Of a stretch of 64,000 bases of DNA, positions 12,311 through 24,293 are shown piece after piece. Every line of letters begins with the position of its first letter. The stretch's first letter is position 1. The position numbers and the translations under genes are program-made. The notes beneath the pieces are model-generated. The model made no database searches and had not been told where the DNA came from. It worked only from the letters and a program-made list of their open reading frames with translations. Location: assembly GCF_028583425.1 (NCBI RefSeq), contig NC_072790.1, forward strand, positions 62,582,052 to 62,646,051, written 5' to 3'. This stretch comes from Eublepharis macularius (lineage: Eukaryota > Chordata > Lepidosauria > Squamata > Eublepharidae).

Positions 12311-12515
12311 ATTGAGAACGCCTGTGGCTCAGTGACAGAGCATGCAGAAGGTCCCAGGTTCAATCTTCAGCATCTCTAGCTAAAAGGATCAGATGGTAGG
12401 TGATATAAAAGATCCATACCTGAGACTCTGGAGAGCCACTGGCAGTCTGAGTAGTCAATAATGACCTTGATGGACCAATGTTCTGATTCAGGATACAGAA
12501 GCTTCGTATGTTCAT
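12311..12515 (+). mobile_element. tRNA-derived SINE
   Basis: A-box-like 'gcctgtggctcagtgacagagc', B-box-like GGTTCAATCTT, then the body 'aaaggatcagatggtaggtga... cctgagactctggagagccactggcagtctgagtagtcaataatgaccttgatggaccaatg-tctgattcagga'. This is a SINE very common in squamates. The cloverleaf is not maintained, so it is not a tRNA gene. Confidence 0.75.
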
Positions 12516-12539
12516 TTATGATCATATAACCAGTCCTCT

Positions 12540-12840
12540 GTAGGACATCAATGAGGGGAGCCTTCAAGTCTCCAATGGGAGGGAGTTCCAAAGCTCAGGG
12601 ATAACGGTGGAGAAATTATTTTCAACATGCCTACCAATTTTAACTCCTGCAAAGTCAGCATGTAACCTTTTACTGGTCTTAACCTGTTATCTATCATTTG
12701 TAATAGATAACTGCAAGTCTGGGGTTTTTTTTCCCCCTTGAGATTCCTATAAAATAGTGGGAGCATATATGATTTGGAACAATAGCTGCTCACTTTCACT
12801 TGCTTGAGATTTTTCATGTGTCTTCCCATCTTCAGCTATT
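12540..12840. repeat. Unclassified interspersed repeat, copy A
   Basis: The segment 'gataactgcaag... ttcctataaaatagtgggagcatatatgatttggaacaatagctgctc... ctttcacttgcttg... attctcttatttctctgtggctt' recurs at about 20270-20500 with moderate divergence and the same orientation. The first part resembles an antisense LINE segment ('gggagggagttccaaagctcaggg'). Confidence 0.5.
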
Positions 12841-15800
12841 CTCTTATTTCTCTGTGGCTTACTCATTCACATGTCCATCATTCCTGCACCTGGCATGTGC
12901 TTTGCTAGCTTAGTTTCCGGTGTGTGATCTAAGCATACTTCCTCCTCGGAATGCCACAATGCACAAAGATATGGATCAGTTTCCCCCACTGACATGAATA
13001 GTTAAGCCACTGCAAGTAGAGTAGTTCCATGTGCAAATCAGAAAAATTGTACCTGAAATAGATGACTGGATCAGGTAAGAATATCCACATCATCTGAAGG
13101 AAAGTACTTGAGAACAGCATTAATTAAATAGCATTAATTCAAATGAAAATGATCTGATCCTTGCTTTCATAACCAGTTATCATTCAGGATTGTTCCCTTC
13201 AGTGTTATCATTTGGCCGCAGAAAAATCACAGGTTTAAACTAACAGAATTGTTCCTGAATAGGACATTAGATTGTTATAACCCAAGTATATTTCAAAACA
13301 CAAGATATTTGCACATACTTCCCAGTTTTATGTTTTCAGGTGTATTTATCTAAAAAAACCTTCACGACAGTGGTGACTATCCAGCCAAGCAATGTATTGA
13401 TGTAGGGAAGAGTGAAAAAGCTGCAATGGAGACAAAGAGTTTGTTGCCCCTAAGAGCTTCTTAGGGAAGAGGTCTCTATGAAACTCTGTATATACATAGT
13501 ATGCTGTATAAATATCAAAATAATGGTTTTATATATACTGGGAGCATCTCTGTCCTCCTTCACTGTACAAACTGCCTCATCCTATCAGACTCTTTAAAGC
13601 CAATAAAGGAATTGACTAGCTCAATGTTCTTTCAAATGTTTGCAGTGTCTGTGATGAATGATGCTTGTTTTTCTGCGCTCTTTAATTAGACTGTTTCTAC
13701 ATTTGCCAAAGAAAATGCTGGAATGCTGACAAAAACTGAAATTGTAGGAACCAGTCTTGATGTAAGAGCTTATTTGTAAAGGAAGCACAACTTGTTTGGT
13801 ATTTTATTGAAACAGGAAGTTCAGCAACCCATACACAGGAGTACAAAAAATTCTCAGGTGCTAGTTGAGTCATCTGTTGTTGAACGTAATCACATTCTCC
13901 CTGATTTGCTTTTAAACTTTACTTTTAAAAGAGGAAGGAAATTATGCACCGCTTCAGGATTAAGCATCAATTTATAAATCTGTCTGCTGAGGGCAATCTG
14001 GGCTCAAGTAGTTCAACAGTATAAGCACTGTGGACTGCTGGGAGATGCTTTTGCATTTTAATATACTAGTTTAATATACTAGTTTTTGGAATACTTGCAA
14101 TGGATGCAGAGTTAGAGCACATATAATAAATGTTATTAAATTCCACCACTTTTCAGAAGTACCAGCATTGTTCAGCCCATTTGCAGTTGTAGCTGTAATA
14201 TTTATCAAACCTATGATTCCAAGACTGGGAACAGTTCACCAGTTCTCCTCTTGTACATAGATTTCCACCTGCCTTTGCTTCCTAGCCTAACCATTATACT
14301 GGCTGTGATGCTAACACTAACTGGTTGGCTTTAAACCTCAGTATGAAGCTGGCTTGCAAATTCTGGTTAAAGGTAACAATGGTTTATATGAACCTTGGAG
14401 CAGGCATAATGCTACAATAGTGAAAAGAGATGGGAGGGATGATGAGTTCTTTGTAAATTCCCTCTGAGAATTGTGTTTCCTTCCCATCTGTTCCCTTGAG
14501 TTTCAAATTCTAGCATTTAAAACTCAAGTGATGCTGGAAAAAATCTTGTTTGGCATTCTGTAAGATACTAGTGGGTGTGTTAAAGGCATTTCAGCTAAAA
14601 TTAAATAATAAAGAATGTACTCTGCCTGTGCTTTTAATAATTGTAGTTTGTTTTAGATAGAACAGAAGGTCTAGCATAATGCATATTTTTGGTTAGTAAA
14701 ACAAAGAGTGACTCGTAATATAGTATTACATTTATGATGAACTAACAACCCTGCTTGGGAAAGAAATCTTTAGGGAGCTCATTTGCCAGGGTTTTGCTTT
14801 CAACAATCTTTCTCTGATACTGTTATTCCTGGAATAAAAAGGAATTTTCAGTACAGCGGCACAACAACATACTAACATTACCTGGCTGGTACAGCAAATG
14901 TGAAGACAACATTGGACCTAGCTCCAGAATGCAGTTGGCTCCAAAGAAACATGAAACTAGTTCGATGAACCCAAAGGGCATTTAAACAGCCATCCATTTG
15001 CTGTATAACAGACAGCTTGGGAAATCAAGTGAGATTTCAGTTCTGATACAGCATGAGGGGCAGATGTTGAAGAAGAAAAATGTCACCAGTCACACTGGAA
15101 AATCCCAACTCCTTTGCATAAGCTTCAGTAGCTATCTGGCTCCTAATCAAAGGAATGTGGCATCTTTCAAAATGAGGGTTTGTTCAAAGCAATACAAATT
15201 GACTGCCATTTAAAGTTTATTTTGAAATATAGCCTGATCAGTAAAGTCAGTAGTTAGCATGTATTTGCCACACAAATGAGAGGAAGGGAAGGAGGAAAAC
15301 AGAAGAAGTCCTTCTCTACTTCTGCCCTCCCCTTGAGGTACAAGAAAAATGTTCAATTATGAAAGGTCTCCCTTCTTCCCCTTCAAATCACCCTATTCTG
15401 CCAGAGGAACATTGATTTCTGCTTGCTTCCCTTCAGCCTTGAACCTAAAGGGGGAAAATAGGGCCTGGATGAGGTGCACCCTAAGGCCTATTTTCTTTCT
15501 AGCCCAACTCCCCTCCCTATAGAATTCTCCCTTTAGAGAAAAGGCAGTCTGCCATCCAGCTTAAAGGGCACAGGGAACAGGATCTCAGAGAACGGTTTAT
15601 TCCTTTCCCAGGATCTTTTAAAGAGCAAATAAATGGTCCACCTTTCAGTACAAAGGACCAAAGCAGAGAGGGATATTAACATTAGAGAACTGATACCTTC
15701 TTGCATATGTTGTCCCAGATTACCACATCCCCTTGGTGTACACTTCAAGGGAAATGGAGACAGCAGCTTCAATAGGATCTCTGCAGCCCCTCTGTTTTGG

Positions 15801-17680
15801 GGAGACATTTCATAACTTCAGCTGAGGGGCAGCAGCATCTGTCCAGAGAGCCAGCCCCATGGAACTTGGAAGCATTGTAAGAGATACGAAGGGGGAGGGT
15901 AAATGGAACAAAATCTCATATAAATGGTTCCATTGTAGCTGAAATGCTCTTTAGATAATGTGGAAGGGAATTCAGCTACTCCTACATTCAAGCTGCCGCT
16001 TTCATTTTCCCACCTACTGTCATTCTGAGCATCCTCACAACTGTATCACAATTGGTGAAAGCCATATGGCATCTGGTCATAGTGATGCTTTTCATGTTGT
16101 AGGCCACCTTGTTACACCCCCTTCTTATCTTGTTTTTCAACAGAACCTTAGAACTACGGGTCGTGATTTTTTTTTGTATTTGGAGGAATAATTAGATTAT
16201 GCTAGACAAATCTTTGCCACAGTAACTATAGAATTGGGCCCAATTCTATAAATGAGGGAGAATGTTGGTGTTTTGTATATGGTGAGCAGTATCAATGCTC
16301 ATCTCTCTCCCAGAGCTGATACATTTGACGTTTTTAATTCATTAATGATTGTTTTATTTCACTTTCATGTTAATGGTTAAAAAACAATTAAATTTTTTAA
16401 TTGTTAATGTTGCTATGTGCAAAAGATTTTTTTTAAAAAAAAAAAATCTTAGTCCTCTGTGTTTTAGACCTGTTTAGAATGTGGGTAGAAATAATTCTTT
16501 TCTGTTGAACCTTGCAGCGCAGGAAAAAGTGATTCAAACATCTTCAAGCATGACATTGAATATCTGCCAAACAGTAGATTCAGCTGCCAAGCATTTTCAT
16601 ATAGTATTCCCACTGGAACATAGCCTTTCAGAGAAATGATTGTTGAAATTAACTTTTCTTATCAGTGTGTGAGAGAATTACGCCTTGTCTGCCAACACAC
16701 AGTGTTAAACTTTTTTAGTCAAATTGTCTGCATTTTAGTTTCTTCTCCCTCCCCTTTCTTCATGGACATGAGATGCACTTGAAACCTAGAAAGAAAAGAG
16801 AAGATAGAGGGAGACTGCACTGAATATGACCCATCAGATCTCAACTAGAAATGGTCAAGTGATTGAAGTATGTTTGTGCTGGCGTTTTCCCCGTTTCACT
16901 TATTTGGGAAGACAGCCTATGAAATATGGCTCAGACTTTATTAAGTGCAGTAGTGCATGCAGAATCCTCATATAGGCTGTGAGTTAGAACCTATTTTGCT
17001 GTCAGTCAAAGCTTTTATTACCTTGTATCCTTGCCCTTCTGTTGGGGCACTTCACATAAAATGTTTTTTACTCAGTGCAATCTGTATGTACAAGAGGGTA
17101 TTTTATACACATTCTCTGATTTGGATTTGTGTGTGGTCAGTGAGGTGGTAAGCACTGATAGTACTGACCATCTGTTTGGAGAGTGTTGAGGAAATCCATG
17201 TGTGAGAGACTATCATGGTTTGTGGAGTAACTGATGCTTCATGTTAGGGCTCAGCCTCTACTGACTTCAATTAAAGGATCTCAGCAGGTGGGAACCTAGT
17301 GATACTGATACCTTAGGAGCTGCCACAGTCTTTGTAGATATTTAGGTGGATTGCAATACAAAGAGTTTTATCTCTTTGGAGGGTGATTTAGGTTGAACAC
17401 ATGGAGTGTAAATATATGAAAATTAAATAGCTGTAGTTGTGCACACAGTTGCATAAGAGGGTAATGGATGGCACCTTGCATACAGAGTTTTTTAAAAAAC
17501 CAAAGTGATAGGAGTGTAGCTTTAAGGAATGGATGTTGCTAGACAACCACAACAGTTTTGCCAGTCAGGGAGAGGGGACAGAACCCTTTCCAGCCCAGTG
17601 ACAACAACTGAACAGATTCCCACTACCTGACTTGCATTACTTACCCAACTGGCTCCTTCCTGCAGTTCAACGCTAGCCAC
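12841..17680. other. Intronic sequence, no gene seen
   Basis: About 4.8 kb of AT-rich sequence with no recognisable exon, RNA gene or well-bounded transposon. Small A/T palindromes near 16380-16450 are low complexity. Confidence 0.45.
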
Positions 17681-17780
17681 TCCACAAAAGCCAGTGCGAT
17701 GTAGTGGCTCAGTGACCTTGGGCCAGTTACATATTTTCAGTCTGATTTACCTCACAGGCAGGGGTGGATTGGCCATTAAG
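17681..17780 (+). mobile_element. MIR-like SINE fragment
   Basis: 'aagccagtgcgatgtagtggctcagtgaccttgggccagttaca... tctgatttacctcacagg' has the word order of a MIR/CORE-SINE type repeat. Truncated. Confidence 0.4.
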
Positions 17781-18065
17781 AGCACCAGGAAGCCTTCCCA
17801 TGGGTTGATGACCTCCCCCTCCCACCTGGACCAGGCTAGCCTTGTTACAGAAGGGGAAGGGCCTGAGCTGCCCAAATTCCACATAAGGCAGGGTAGGCAA
17901 TGCTCAGCATGCACAAGGAGAGGGCAGCATACTGCAAACCTTCCTGAGGTAGGGCAGACTGAAGCACCAGCACCCAGCGCCTGGTGACAGTGCCCAGCTG
18001 GTCCCATATGAGGCGAGGGAGGCATGGGTGCCTGGCACAAAGTGATAGAGGTGGGAGTACCCAGC

Positions 18066-18650
18066 TCAGCATGCACAAGGTAAGGGAGGCTGGGGCACCT
18101 GGCTCAGTCTGAATGAGGCAGAGGCACCTGCTTTGGCCCACCCCACACAAAACCAGAGAAATGGTGCCCAGTCTGTCCAAACGCCATAGGGTGGGCTCAC
18201 CCAAGCCCTGTATGCAGTGAGGTGACCTGAAGTTGAGGAGGCAGATAAAAGGTAGATTGGTTGGTGGTTTGGAAAGAAAAAAGGAAGCAGAAAAGCATGA
18301 AGATGTGGAATTGCCAGGAGGAAGGAAAGAGGAAACAGTATGGGAAGGCAGATAAAGGGAAATATGGGGTGCCCTTGCAATTCCTTACAGGCTCTCCACT
18401 GTGCAATTTGGTTTGGCCCATGACCAGCACCACAGAATTGGGCCCTAGTTTTCTTGAGTAGAGGCTGGCAGAGGAAAGGATAGAGGGAAAAATGAAAACG
18501 GGCAGAGATAAAGGTAGGTTGGCTGATGAGTGGGCAGAGAAGGAAGTAGGAAAAGAGGAGAGGTTATGTGGGCTTTCAGATGATGGAAAGAGTAAATAGT
18601 AGGGGAGGAGGAAATGAGATGTTTCCCACAAATCCTTGCAGGTTCCTGCT
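18066..18650 (-). repeat. Pyrimidine-rich unclassified repeat, copies 2 and 3 in tandem
   Basis: On the minus strand two successive segments (18650-18460 and 18460-18066) both read as the CT-rich family described at 9895. The second begins 'gggcccaattctgtggtgctggtcatgggccaaaccaaattgcac', which is echoed at 26990-27050. The 200-codon minus-strand ORF across here follows from the skewed composition. Confidence 0.5.
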
Positions 18651-18706
18651 TGTTCTTGGGTATTGTTATTAATATTCAGAGAGACTATATCAAATGAAAT
18701 TACAAC

Positions 18707-19697
18707 TAGACATGGGCACAACCCCAAAAAAATTACCGAACCAGAGGATTGTGGTTCGGTGCAGACCACGATCCTGAATTCCTGAACAGCAATGAACATC
18801 TCCCATTCCCGAACCGAATCGTGGAGGCCACAGCAGAGGGGTGCTGGAGCTTGGCCCCAGAGCCAGGCAGCATCCCCAGAACCAGAGGAGATGGATCCCT
18901 ATCCACCAAAGCCAAGCACAATTGTACTCTCTCAGAGCCAAGCTACAAGTGACGCCTGACACAGGTTGGACACTTGTCAGCTTCCCTCAAGTTTTGATGG
19001 GAAATATAGGCATCCTGGTCTTGCAGCTGTAATGGAGAGCCAAACTGTAAAACCAGGACGCCTACATTTCCCATCAAAACTTGAGGGAAGCTGACAAATG
19101 TCCAACCTGTGTAAGGCGTCACTTGTAGCTTGGCTCCCAGTCTCTCTCTCCAAAGGCTAGCAAGTGGCAAGCAAGAGCTCTGTCACACTCCACTGCTAGC
19201 AGAAAGTGAAACCCAGCCTGGGAGCCCATGGCTATTTTTCAGCATGGGTCCCATTCAGCAACACAGGAGGTCTGTGTTTGGCCATCAGAGCTGCTTATCA
19301 GGGTTTGCAGGGATGAGATTGGAGTGCCCATGGCTACAGAATGCCCCCTTCCCCCTCCCTCCCCTGGGTGTCTTCTCCCAACTTGTAACTGCTTTGCTGC
19401 TCCGTGGTTGGAAGGAAGCCCTGCTGATCAAGGAAAGCTGGGCTTCCATTTGGGTTTCCAGGGCGACAGAAGGAGGGCAAACAAAGCTCAGGCATTCCCC
19501 TGGCTCCGTTGCCAGGGGAATAGATTGCTGGCGCCTGAGTGTCTGGCTTCCTGAACTGAGCCCGAATGCCCCGAACCGGCCCTCTCCCGACCGCTGGTTC
19601 GTTGGCCGTGGCCGATCACGATCCGCCGGGTCACGATCGCGCGATCGCCATTTTCGTGGGTTTTTGACGTTCGTAATGCGGTTCGTGCCCATCTTTA
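18707..19697. mobile_element. Non-autonomous hAT element
   Basis: Ends are TAGACATGGGCACAA (left) and TAAAGATGGGCACGA (right, reverse complement). The flanking 8-bp duplication is exact: ATTACAAC at 18699-18706 and 19698-19705. The interior has repeated 'gaaccg/ggttcg' words and no transposase. A different palindromic MITE sits inside it at 18935-19136. A 14-bp perfect palindrome CGATCGCGCGATCG lies at 19634-19647 near the right end. Confidence 0.88.
18935..19136. mobile_element. Palindromic MITE (GAGCCAAGCTACAAG family), copy 1
   Basis: Left arm GAGCCAAGCTACAAGTGACG, right arm its inverted complement; arms of about 80 bp match almost perfectly, around a loop (about 19020-19055). Nested inside the hAT element at 18707. 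The same family is at 47816-48015, where the loop is in the opposite orientation. Confidence 0.85.
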
Positions 19698-19705
19698 ATT
19701 ACAAC

Positions 19706-20265
19706 CTTATTTTTAGTTAGCTCACAGTAACAAGCCGAAACAGCAACCTCCCAATGTATACAGTCTCTTTCATGCCAGCCAACTCTGTGGGTTTAGTTCT
19801 CTTTCCACTTATATCCTTCTCATAACGTCTCTTTAACATAGACCAACGTCTCAGAGCAATTAACACAGAACTTAGTTCCAATAAGACCACATCTAGTTCT
19901 CCATCTGTTTTAAACCATATTGAAATCCATTTTAACCTTTCAGCTTTTGGTATGGCAAACCCACCTTTATTCCATTTTCCCTGAGTTGCTCTAGGTTCAT
20001 TCTAGGTTTTCCCCCCCTCCTATATAAATTCATTATACACTTCTTGCTAACCTTATAACAATTTCTCTCATATGGATACTGGAACATTCTGGAGTAGAAA
20101 AATCATTTTGGGCAACAGTACCCATTTTATAGCATTAACTCTGTCCAATAGGAACAACTATAATGTTGCCCAGAGAAAATAATATGGCTCTAGTCTCCTT
20201 CATCAGTGGATCAATTGACCTGATACATTACCAGATATTTTATTGATTTAGGATCATCTTTCATG
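19706..20265. other. Possible antisense LINE remnant
   Basis: Pyrimidine-rich text with 'tagcattaactctgtccaataggaacaac' style words reminiscent of an antisense LINE ORF2 end, but no domain can be read. Very uncertain. Confidence 0.25.
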
Positions 20266-20269
20266 GTTT

Positions 20270-20500
20270 GCAATAGACAATTGCAAGTTTTGCTTTGGTT
20301 CCCCCCCCCCCGGTTGGGATTAGTGAAATGCCTGTAAAATAGTGAGACCATATATGATATGGAACAATAGCTGTTCTCTTTCACTTGCTGCTCACTCTCA
20401 CGTCTCTATTTCCAGCAATTCTCTCATTTCTCTGTGGCTTTCACATTAGCACAGCTATCATTCCATGATACCAACTTGCTTTGTTAATTTAGTGCATACC
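20270..20500. repeat. Unclassified interspersed repeat, copy B
   Basis: Matches copy A at 12710-12840 in order and orientation ('aatagacaattgcaag... gcctgtaaaatagtgagaccatatatgatatggaacaatagctgttctctttcacttg... aattctctcatttctctgtggctt'). A run of C interrupts it at 20301-20312. Confidence 0.55.
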
Positions 20501-22100
20501 TAGGTTCTTTAGCAAGACATCAGATTTCTGAACATTCCATTTATATTCTGACACTTGACTACAGGCTTCTGTTACCATTTTCAATGCCACACATGAATTT
20601 ATAATATCTGTTATGAAGAGTTCAACATAGTCTGCATATAAACAAGAATTGATATGTCCTATTGTTTGGCTGATTAAGAAGGCTTATGACAACTAATTAA
20701 TTAAGTTCTGTTCTCAATCCAGTTTCATTTGTTCTAATGTAAGTCTTTGAATTCATAGCACAGCTTGACTTCATGGCTTCGAACCTTTTAATGTTGGCAT
20801 TTCCTGATTTGAGGTGTTTATTGTATAAAATAGAAGCTGTTTGTATCCATTTAATTTCCTTGTCACCTCAAGCACATTTCCAGTATAATAGTCGCCATTG
20901 TGAAAATAGAATGGCCTTTAATTACAACTAACCACCCACCCCCCAAGCTTTCAAGAACTGTGTTTGAACAAGCAAGAGATCTTTTTAAATCATGTCTTTG
21001 CAAATGTGTAAAACAGCAGGATAACAATCAAGCTACTTTGTATATAGGCTCCTTCTAAGAAAGGGTCTTAACTTAAACAGAGTCAGTTCTAATCAGCTTC
21101 AGCTTGGAAACTGCAGCTCCAGGCTAACAAAAGCAGAACACTTTTAGCACAAGGTCCCTTGGAATCTGATCTGATTATTAATTTTAGATAAACTAATGCT
21201 GGATTAATGTCTTTTGCGGATTGTTGTTCTTCTTTTAGATGGTGCTGATTAGCCTAAATAGGCAGCATGGGAGAATAGTAACTGTCTGTGATGGAAAAGA
21301 AATGTGGTTTTGAGTCATCAACGTTTCTATCAAGCTTGTCACCAGGCTCTCCTAACATAAGAAAAAACGTAATGCATTATATCAATTTTAACTTGACTGT
21401 TTAGCTGTTCAACTGAATCATATGTTTTCATGCTGAATAGAAATCTGTAGTTCATCAAAGCAATCCCAATTGTAGGCCTAGTGCATATGTAATACTGACA
21501 ACCATGTCTGGGAACTCAGGAGTGGGCTATAGGCACTCTCTTCATCAATCTTTTTTTTACATGAATTCCCGTTCAATGCCTGGTCTTCACCATGGTTTAC
21601 CATTACATGTGCATTTGGTCTAACCATTATTAATGCTGAGAAGGATTCTCTTTATAGACATGTTCAAACACCTGCTGGTTCAGCTACTTCATGATAATGT
21701 GTCACAATCATCGGAGCCCCAGAAAAAAAGTGATACCACAAGAAATATTATTGAAATACTTACAAAAGAGTGAACAGTAACAAGGAATAAATACAGTTCA
21801 AAATTGACTGAAAAATAATGTTAAAATACAATTATATACATTTAAATACAATAATGTTAAAATACAATTCAAAGATAACAGCTAAGGAATAACTAAGATA
21901 ACAAGAATCCAGATGTAGTCATGCTTCAGAGGATTCTTCTTAAGTATACAAATAACTGTTTTTCTGACCCCTTATATCGATATTCACTTTTTTATATAAA
22001 GACAAGAGTCAAGAAAAGCTGAAGGACTTCATTCAAACATTTCCAGACTTCTAAGTCAAGAATCCATTAGTCCTCTGCATTGAGATTTTTAACAGCAGCC
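20501..22100. other. Intronic sequence, nothing recognised
   Basis: No supported gene or bounded repeat. Confidence 0.45.
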
Positions 22101-22119
22101 AGAGAAATAAAGCTCAAAC

Positions 22120-22680
22120 AGACCAGAAGAACATCAGAAGAACTCTGCTGGATCAGACCAGTGGTCCATCTAGTCCTGCAACCTGTTTCACTCAGTGACC
22201 ACCAGACGGCTGTTCTGGAGGGCCAAGGCCTTTCCTTGATGTTGCCTCCCAACACTGGTATTCAGAGGTTTGCTGGCTCGGAATAGGGACGTTCCTTTTA
22301 GTCACCAAGGCTAGTAGCCATTGAAAGACCTGTTCTCCATGAATCTGTTTCCCCTGATAAAGTCAACTGTACTCATAGCCCTACAATCACTAGCAATGGA
22401 TTCCATGATTTGTTTACTGAAGAGGTTTTTCCTATTGTTTGGCCTGAATCTATTGCCCATCCACTGGATTCCCAGGTTCTAGTATTATGGGAGAAAGAGA
22501 GAACTTCTCTCTGTCCAGTTTCTTTGATCCATGCATAGGTATATATATCATGTCTCCCCTTTTTTTCTGAACTGAGAAGTCCCAAACTCTTTACCCTTTC
22601 CTCACAGGAAAGGTGTACCAATGCCTTAATCATCTTTATTTCCCTCTTCTGCATTTATTTCAGATCTACAGTATCTTTTT
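22120..22680. mobile_element. CR1/L2-clade LINE 3' non-coding fragment
   Basis: Runs through the widely conserved text 'agaacatcagaagaactctgctggatcagaccagtggtccatctagtcctgca' and on to 'ttctagtattatgggagaaagagagaacttctctctgtccag... tatcatgtctcccc... ctcacaggaaaggtgtaccaatgccttaatcatctt... ccctcttctgcat'. This is a standard repeat of sauropsid genomes. No coding capacity remains. Confidence 0.7.
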
Positions 22681-22739
22681 CTTATATATATATTTAATTG
22701 GACTAAATATAAAGCACTAAATATAAATATAAACTACTG

Positions 22740-22980
22740 TGTACAGTAGCTCCTACTGGATAGGTGTGCTTTGTTTAATATGCTGTGCCAATTTGCTTAT
22801 GTTTTGTTTCAGCACTGTTTTCAGCTGTGTCAGATTTCTGCTTGTTTTCAAATTTCTGCAGTCTTTACTCGGTTGTATTATTTAGTGAATGTCTCATCCA
22901 TTGATCATATTGACCCACGCTGTGAAATCTCCCTTGGGTCTCAGCAAGAAAAGCAGATTGTAAATAAATAAATACTTGTT
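22740..22980 (+). mobile_element. L2-like LINE 3' end
   Basis: Ends 'ctgtgaaatctcccttgggtctcagcaagaaaagcagattgtaaataaataaata', the same terminal text as at 7600, 36600 and 51850. Confidence 0.65.
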
Positions 22981-24055
22981 TTTAAAATATGTTAACTTAA
23001 TCATACATAACAAACTCCACAAACTTTCATCCATTCTTTCAAGTGAGGCACTAAAGATTTTTTTTTAATATCTTGCAAATAATAGCCGTGCTACCATAAT
23101 TGAATTCAAAACAAATACATGTGATGTTTTTGGTATTGTAACAATACAGTTCAGTAACCAATTCTGGATTAAAACGGTTTACAATTTCAGGTCCATATGA
23201 GATTATATCCATTATCCAATAATTACCACTCAGTTACATTTCTACCATACATGAGAAAAGGTAGAAGTATTCTTGCCACAAAACCAGAGGTTACCCCAAT
23301 ATTATATATTTTACCAAGTTTATTTAGTGAGATAAGCTATCTTAATAATGTTTTCTGTTGTTACTATCATTTGTCAATCGGTTGGCTGGGCTCTCAGGGG
23401 CAGGCCCTGCCAGCAAACCTGTGGAGTCAGTCAGGTCTGCTAGCTAGGCTTAAATTGCCTAGCCACCCAGGTTGCTTCAGGCAGCCTTGGTTCTCAGCAT
23501 TGATGCTGTTGGTGGGTTGCCTTCACTACCATCTCATAAGATTTCATAAACATCCTTGTAGCTTCATCACAAGCACACTGCCAACCTCACTCTAGTCATC
23601 TAAGCCCCCGCTTTATTCACCCTTGTCTCCTCAGCTCCCTGATTTATGGCTTAGATGCATATAAGGCTGAGCAAAACTGCTCAGAGAGCAGTTTTGGGGT
23701 AAATGGCAGGCTGGTTGAGGAAGGGGAAAATAAGGAAAGATCTATTCCACCAAGTCCTTTTGTGATATTTTAATACGTTGTTATGAATAGTTCCATAAAG
23801 AAGGCTTATATCAATATCAAAATACTATACTACATAAAATATTTTTTAAACATCAAGATTGTTCTGGTAGTGTTTAGAAAATTGTAAAACCTGTATCAAG
23901 CCACACAAATCTGGATTCATCTTAGCTCTACATCAGGCCTTATAAGTGATAACTGTTTTTAAACTGGAGACTATGAATTGGTTGTGTATCCTTTTATATA
24001 TAGTACTGCTGAAATGAAAACATTTGGATTTTGTCTCTTTTTCCCTTAAATACAG
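22981..24055. other. End of the large MCPH1 intron
   Basis: Non-coding. A GC-richer patch at 23385-23480 is probably an old insertion. The intron ends with a pyrimidine-rich tract and AG at 24054-24055. Confidence 0.6.
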
Positions 24056-24293
24056 ATCTGCCGACTTCAACGACACCTATCAAATAGAGAAAGTCACCAG
24101 AAACTTTTTTCAGATCAGCCTGTAATGTTCATCTCTCTTACTAGCCAGCCACCCTTTGAGAAACTCTGTGAGCTGATACAGCTTTGTGGAGGAAGAATAT
24201 GTAAAACTCTCCGTCAGGCTGAACTCTGCATTGGAAAATGCAGGGTTGGAAAGCATGCAGAGATACAATGTTTATCAGAAAAATGGATATTGG
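24056..24293 (+). CDS. MCPH1: MCPH1 (microcephalin) penultimate coding exon, last BRCT domain
   Basis: Internal exon of 238 nt between AG (24054-24055) and a GTAAGA donor (24294). It is read in the frame where 24056 begins a codon and gives about 79 residues. The translation starts I-C-R-L-Q-R-H-L and contains KLFSDQPVMFISL, PPFEKLCELIQLCGG and LSEKWIL. This matches the C-terminal (third) BRCT domain of microcephalin as I know it (FADQPVMFVS, KLCELVHLCGG, LSEKWVLDS in human). Seen: the Gly-Gly turn and the conserved Trp that define a BRCT fold. Known: MCPH1 works in the DNA-damage response and in control of chromosome condensation, and its tandem C-terminal BRCTs bind phosphopeptides such as that of gamma-H2AX. 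The last base (G) joins the next exon to make the Asp of W-I-L-D-S. Upstream exons lie outside the window. Confidence 0.93.

Noticed and set aside
12311-12385. tRNA gene
   Set aside because: A and B boxes are present but the sequence continues into a known SINE body and cannot fold into a proper cloverleaf.
18197-18799. 200-codon minus-strand frame
   Set aside because: Falls across two copies of a CT-rich interspersed repeat and the edge of a hAT element.
1-24055. ANGPT2 exons or earlier MCPH1 exons
   Set aside because: I looked for fibrinogen-like, coiled-coil and BRCT motifs on both strands and found none. Very short exons could still be missed.
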